Part shown: piece by piece, positions 62,135 through 64,000 of the stretch
Layout: every line of letters starts with the position of its first letter
How positions within the stretch are numbered: the stretch's first letter is position 1
DNA from: Candidatus Gastranaerophilales bacterium
Lineage (GTDB): Bacteria > Cyanobacteriota > Vampirovibrionia > Gastranaerophilales > Gastranaerophilaceae
Length of the DNA stretch: 64,000 nt
NCBI GenBank assembly: GCA_944325175.1
Contig: CALUYZ010000006.1
Coordinates: forward strand, 36,475 to 100,474
Direction of reading: 5' to 3'
Program-made: the position numbers and the translations under genes
The notes under the pieces: generated by a model
What the model was told of the DNA's origin: nothing
The model's database searches: none
The model's input: the letters and a program-made list of their open reading frames with translations, nothing else

Positions 62135-63532
62135 ATGTATAAAATGTTATCACCGGAAGTTACAGATAAGCAAAATTCAGAAGCTTTATTATTATCATCA
62201 AAATTAATTGAGCCAAGGCAAAGAAAACGTGCTTATATAGATTATCTTGGCGCATTATACGTTGCAGATTATATTCAAAATGCAGGCTTTAGGGTAAATA
62301 CACAAAGAAGCATTTTTAAATCTCACAAGCTATATTCAGATTTTGAAATAACAGATATTTATTCTAATTCTCACAGGCTTTATGTTGTTACATTGTATGG
62401 AACAGAAATTGTAAAAATTCCTGTTTTGCATAATGAATTTGACATTTTGCCCGAGGCATACATTGTTAGTGAACTTCAAATCGGCATGAAAGAAGCTAAA
62501 ATAAAAGGAATAATTAAACCCGAAGACATTAAAGGTGCCGAAATTTCAAACGATTATTACAAATTCCATGCAAATGAATTAAGAAGCATTGAAGAACTTT
62601 TTGAAATCATCAAAAACTACTCAGGCATAAAACCTTCAGTCGGCAAGCATTTAGAATGTATGGATATGTTTGTTCCTTATATGGAAGACAAATTAACAAA
62701 AGAACAAAAGAAAAAATTTATCGAACACATCTTAACTTGTGAAACTTGCAAAAAAAGGCTTATGGACACAATTAAGTTTGATGTAGCATCTAAACACATT
62801 ACAAGTCACAACGGAATTTTAACAAGCGAAGATATTTCAAGAGAAGAAAATTTTATAAGAAAACTACAAGCGACAAATAAAGAAGAGCTTAAAATTCAAG
62901 GTGCTATCGATACCATATACAATGAAAACAGCCTAACGGATTTAAAAAGTACAGCACTCAGATACAACACAGAGCTTCCCCCAAAAACAAAAAAAATTGT
63001 TTTAACAAGTTTTTTTGTCGTTGCATTTTTGCTCATCATAATTTCATTTGCGGCAAATATACCAAAAAATAATGAAAATGCAAAATCAAAAACAGTTCAA
63101 GGGGAAATATTAAGTAACAACGTTGTTGAACTTTCCGATAATAATTCTTCCGACTTTGAAATTAATGTACCCAAAATAGACAAAAATAAAGGCTTTTTAA
63201 CCGTTTCAAAAGTTTCTTGGGAAATTGCCAAAAACTTAAATGACGAAGAACAAAAAAACTTTCTCCAGCAAGCAGGAAAAAGCATCAGGCTAAATTTGCA
63301 AAACGATTTACTGCTCTCAAACAGCACAACAGTAAACAATAAAGCAAAATTTGATATAAGGTTCTATAGAGACGGAAGTTTGGAAAACATAGAACTTGCA
63401 CAATCAACAGGTAATATGGCCGTAGACAAAACAATACAAAAAAGTTTGGAAAGCAGCCTACATTATATGCGACCGCCAAAAGGTTCTTTTGTTGGAAGAA
63501 ATAATGGTCTAACCCTCGTAATAGATTTTTAA
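62135..63532 (+). CDS. Membrane protein with zinc-finger (anti-sigma-like) and TonB-C domains
   Basis: 465 aa. Near residues 175-205 an H-x3-C-x2-C pattern (E-H-I-L-T-C-E-T-C-K-K-R-L) resembles the anti-sigma zf-HC2 finger; one transmembrane helix at about 289-310; C-terminal 60 residues (D-I-R-F-Y-R-D-G-S-L-E-N-I, R-P-P-K-G) look like a TonB-C domain. The topology suggests a cytoplasmic regulatory part joined to a periplasmic TonB-like part. No sigma factor gene beside it. Confidence 0.65.
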   Translation: MYKMLSPEVTDKQNSEALLLSSKLIEPRQRKRAYIDYLGALYVADYIQNAGFRVNTQRSIFKSHKLYSDFEITDIYSNSHRLYVVTLYGTEIVKIPVLHNEFDILPEAYIVSELQIGMKEAKIKGIIKPEDIKGAEISNDYYKFHANELRSIEELFEIIKNYSGIKPSVGKHLECMDMFVPYMEDKLTKEQKKKFIEHILTCETCKKRLMDTIKFDVASKHITSHNGILTSEDISREENFIRKLQATNKEELKIQGAIDTIYNENSLTDLKSTALRYNTELPPKTKKIVLTSFFVVAFLLIIISFAANIPKNNENAKSKTVQGEILSNNVVELSDNNSSDFEINVPKIDKNKGFLTVSKVSWEIAKNLNDEEQKNFLQQAGKSIRLNLQNDLLLSNSTTVNNKAKFDIRFYRDGSLENIELAQSTGNMAVDKTIQKSLESSLHYMRPPKGSFVGRNNGLTLVIDF

Positions 63533-63559
63533 AAGCATTAAAAACTCATCATCTAAACT

Positions 63560-63602
63560 AAAGCCCTAAAATCACACAAAAAAATCTGATTTTAGGGCTT
63601 TT
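63560..63602 (+). terminator. Strong intrinsic terminator
   Basis: Perfect 15-bp stem (AAAGCCCTAAAATCA with TGATTTTAGGGCTTT), 12-base loop, T-run at the end. Confidence 0.85.
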
Positions 63603-63689
63603 CACATAAAAAAACAAAATAAAAAACTCAACACCGCCACCCCCCCCAAAAAAAAGCCCATATCCTCATACACAAAAACTAACCACCCA

Positions 63690-64000
63690 GTAGGTTGGGG
63701 TTTCTACCCCAACAACCACGCCAAAAAATCTTAACTTAAAACCCACCCATTTAATAACCAACTAAATTCCAAAAATCTTAAATATACCGTTTCCAACAGG
63801 CTTCACAGGCTCAGCACTGCAATATGCGCTTTTTATCCGACAAATACGCAAATTTTTTAATACACTTGCGCAATATGTACAACACCCCCGTAGGTTGGGG
63901 TTTCTACCCCAACAAACTTTATATTAAAACCCACCCATTTAATAACCAACTAAATTCCAAAAATCTTAAATATACCGTTTCCAACAGGCTTCACAGGCTC
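63690..64000 (+). repeat. Tandem-like intergenic repeat with GTTGGGG hairpin
   Basis: A 26-bp segment starting GTAGGTTGGGGTTTCTACCC, with a GTTGGGG/CCCCAAC hairpin, occurs at 63690 and 63890 (200 bp apart). A second identical stretch (63738-63812 and 63926-64000) follows each copy, with different DNA of 22 and 10 bases between. The second copy runs off the window, so the array may continue. No genes in 63533-64000. Confidence 0.85.

Noticed and set aside
63690..64000. CRISPR array at the window end
   Set aside because: Only two copies 200 bp apart with a second repeated block between them; repeat-spacer regularity is missing.

Overview
The window is low-GC bacterial chromosome with dense, mostly co-directional housekeeping genes. 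My best guess at the organism is a gut-type, anaerobic, non-photosynthetic relative of cyanobacteria (Melainabacteria/Gastranaerophilales), at moderate confidence. The reasons are the rpmE-thyX-prfA order (rpmE-prfA linkage is typical of cyanobacteria), ruvX followed by a DUF1292/DUF3727-like gene, a HydF [FeFe]-hydrogenase maturase (anaerobic life), a type A RNase P RNA, TonB-C/PBP4 envelope proteins that suggest two membranes, and several lineage-restricted hypotheticals. No 16S rRNA is present, so this cannot be settled here.

Layout. 0-7 kb: three tandem GT-C membrane glycosyltransferase paralogs downstream of lepA. 7-14.9 kb: dciA-like gene, zinc-finger protein, ruvX, DUF1292, glyA, typA and an XRE regulator. 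15.5-37.1 kb: an accessory island. 37.1-64 kb: core genes again. These are tRNA-Arg, a TPR protein, tRNA-Thr, a histidine kinase, rnpB, an NfnA/SudB-like flavoprotein, leuC, an amidase, PBP4, a GH13 enzyme, hydF, tRNA-Cys, rpmE-thyX-prfA-rmuC, pyrF, ald-proB-proA, nadA, and a zinc-finger/TonB-C membrane protein.

The island is bounded by two 101-bp direct repeats (50 bp of each identical); the right one is fused to a partial copy of the 3' flank of tRNA-Arg(ACG). It carries a chloramphenicol acetyltransferase homologue, a catalytic-domain-only tyrosine recombinase, a HEPN-like protein, and a restriction-modification operon (a nuclease-methylase fusion plus a specificity subunit). These are followed by an OLD/PARIS-like ATPase-TOPRIM protein, a TcmP/three-Cys-motif pair, a two-reverse-transcriptase system with a structured RNA locus, small unknown genes, an Mrr-type endonuclease split by a -1 frameshift, a second nuclease-like gene, and a Mu/Tn7-like transposition module. 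It is a stacked defence island built by repeated insertion; three kinds of flanking repeats mark possible module edges.

The most interesting item is the pair of overlapping reverse-transcriptase genes at 25.8-29.1 kb, matching the two-RT layout of DRT type 3 (UG3 + UG8). Directly downstream lies a non-coding, strongly structured segment with an exposed CACACAC tract that could be its cognate RNA and template. A close second is the Mrr gene broken exactly at a dnaX-type A_AAA_AAG heptamer. All functional calls come from reading motifs; no database search was run.
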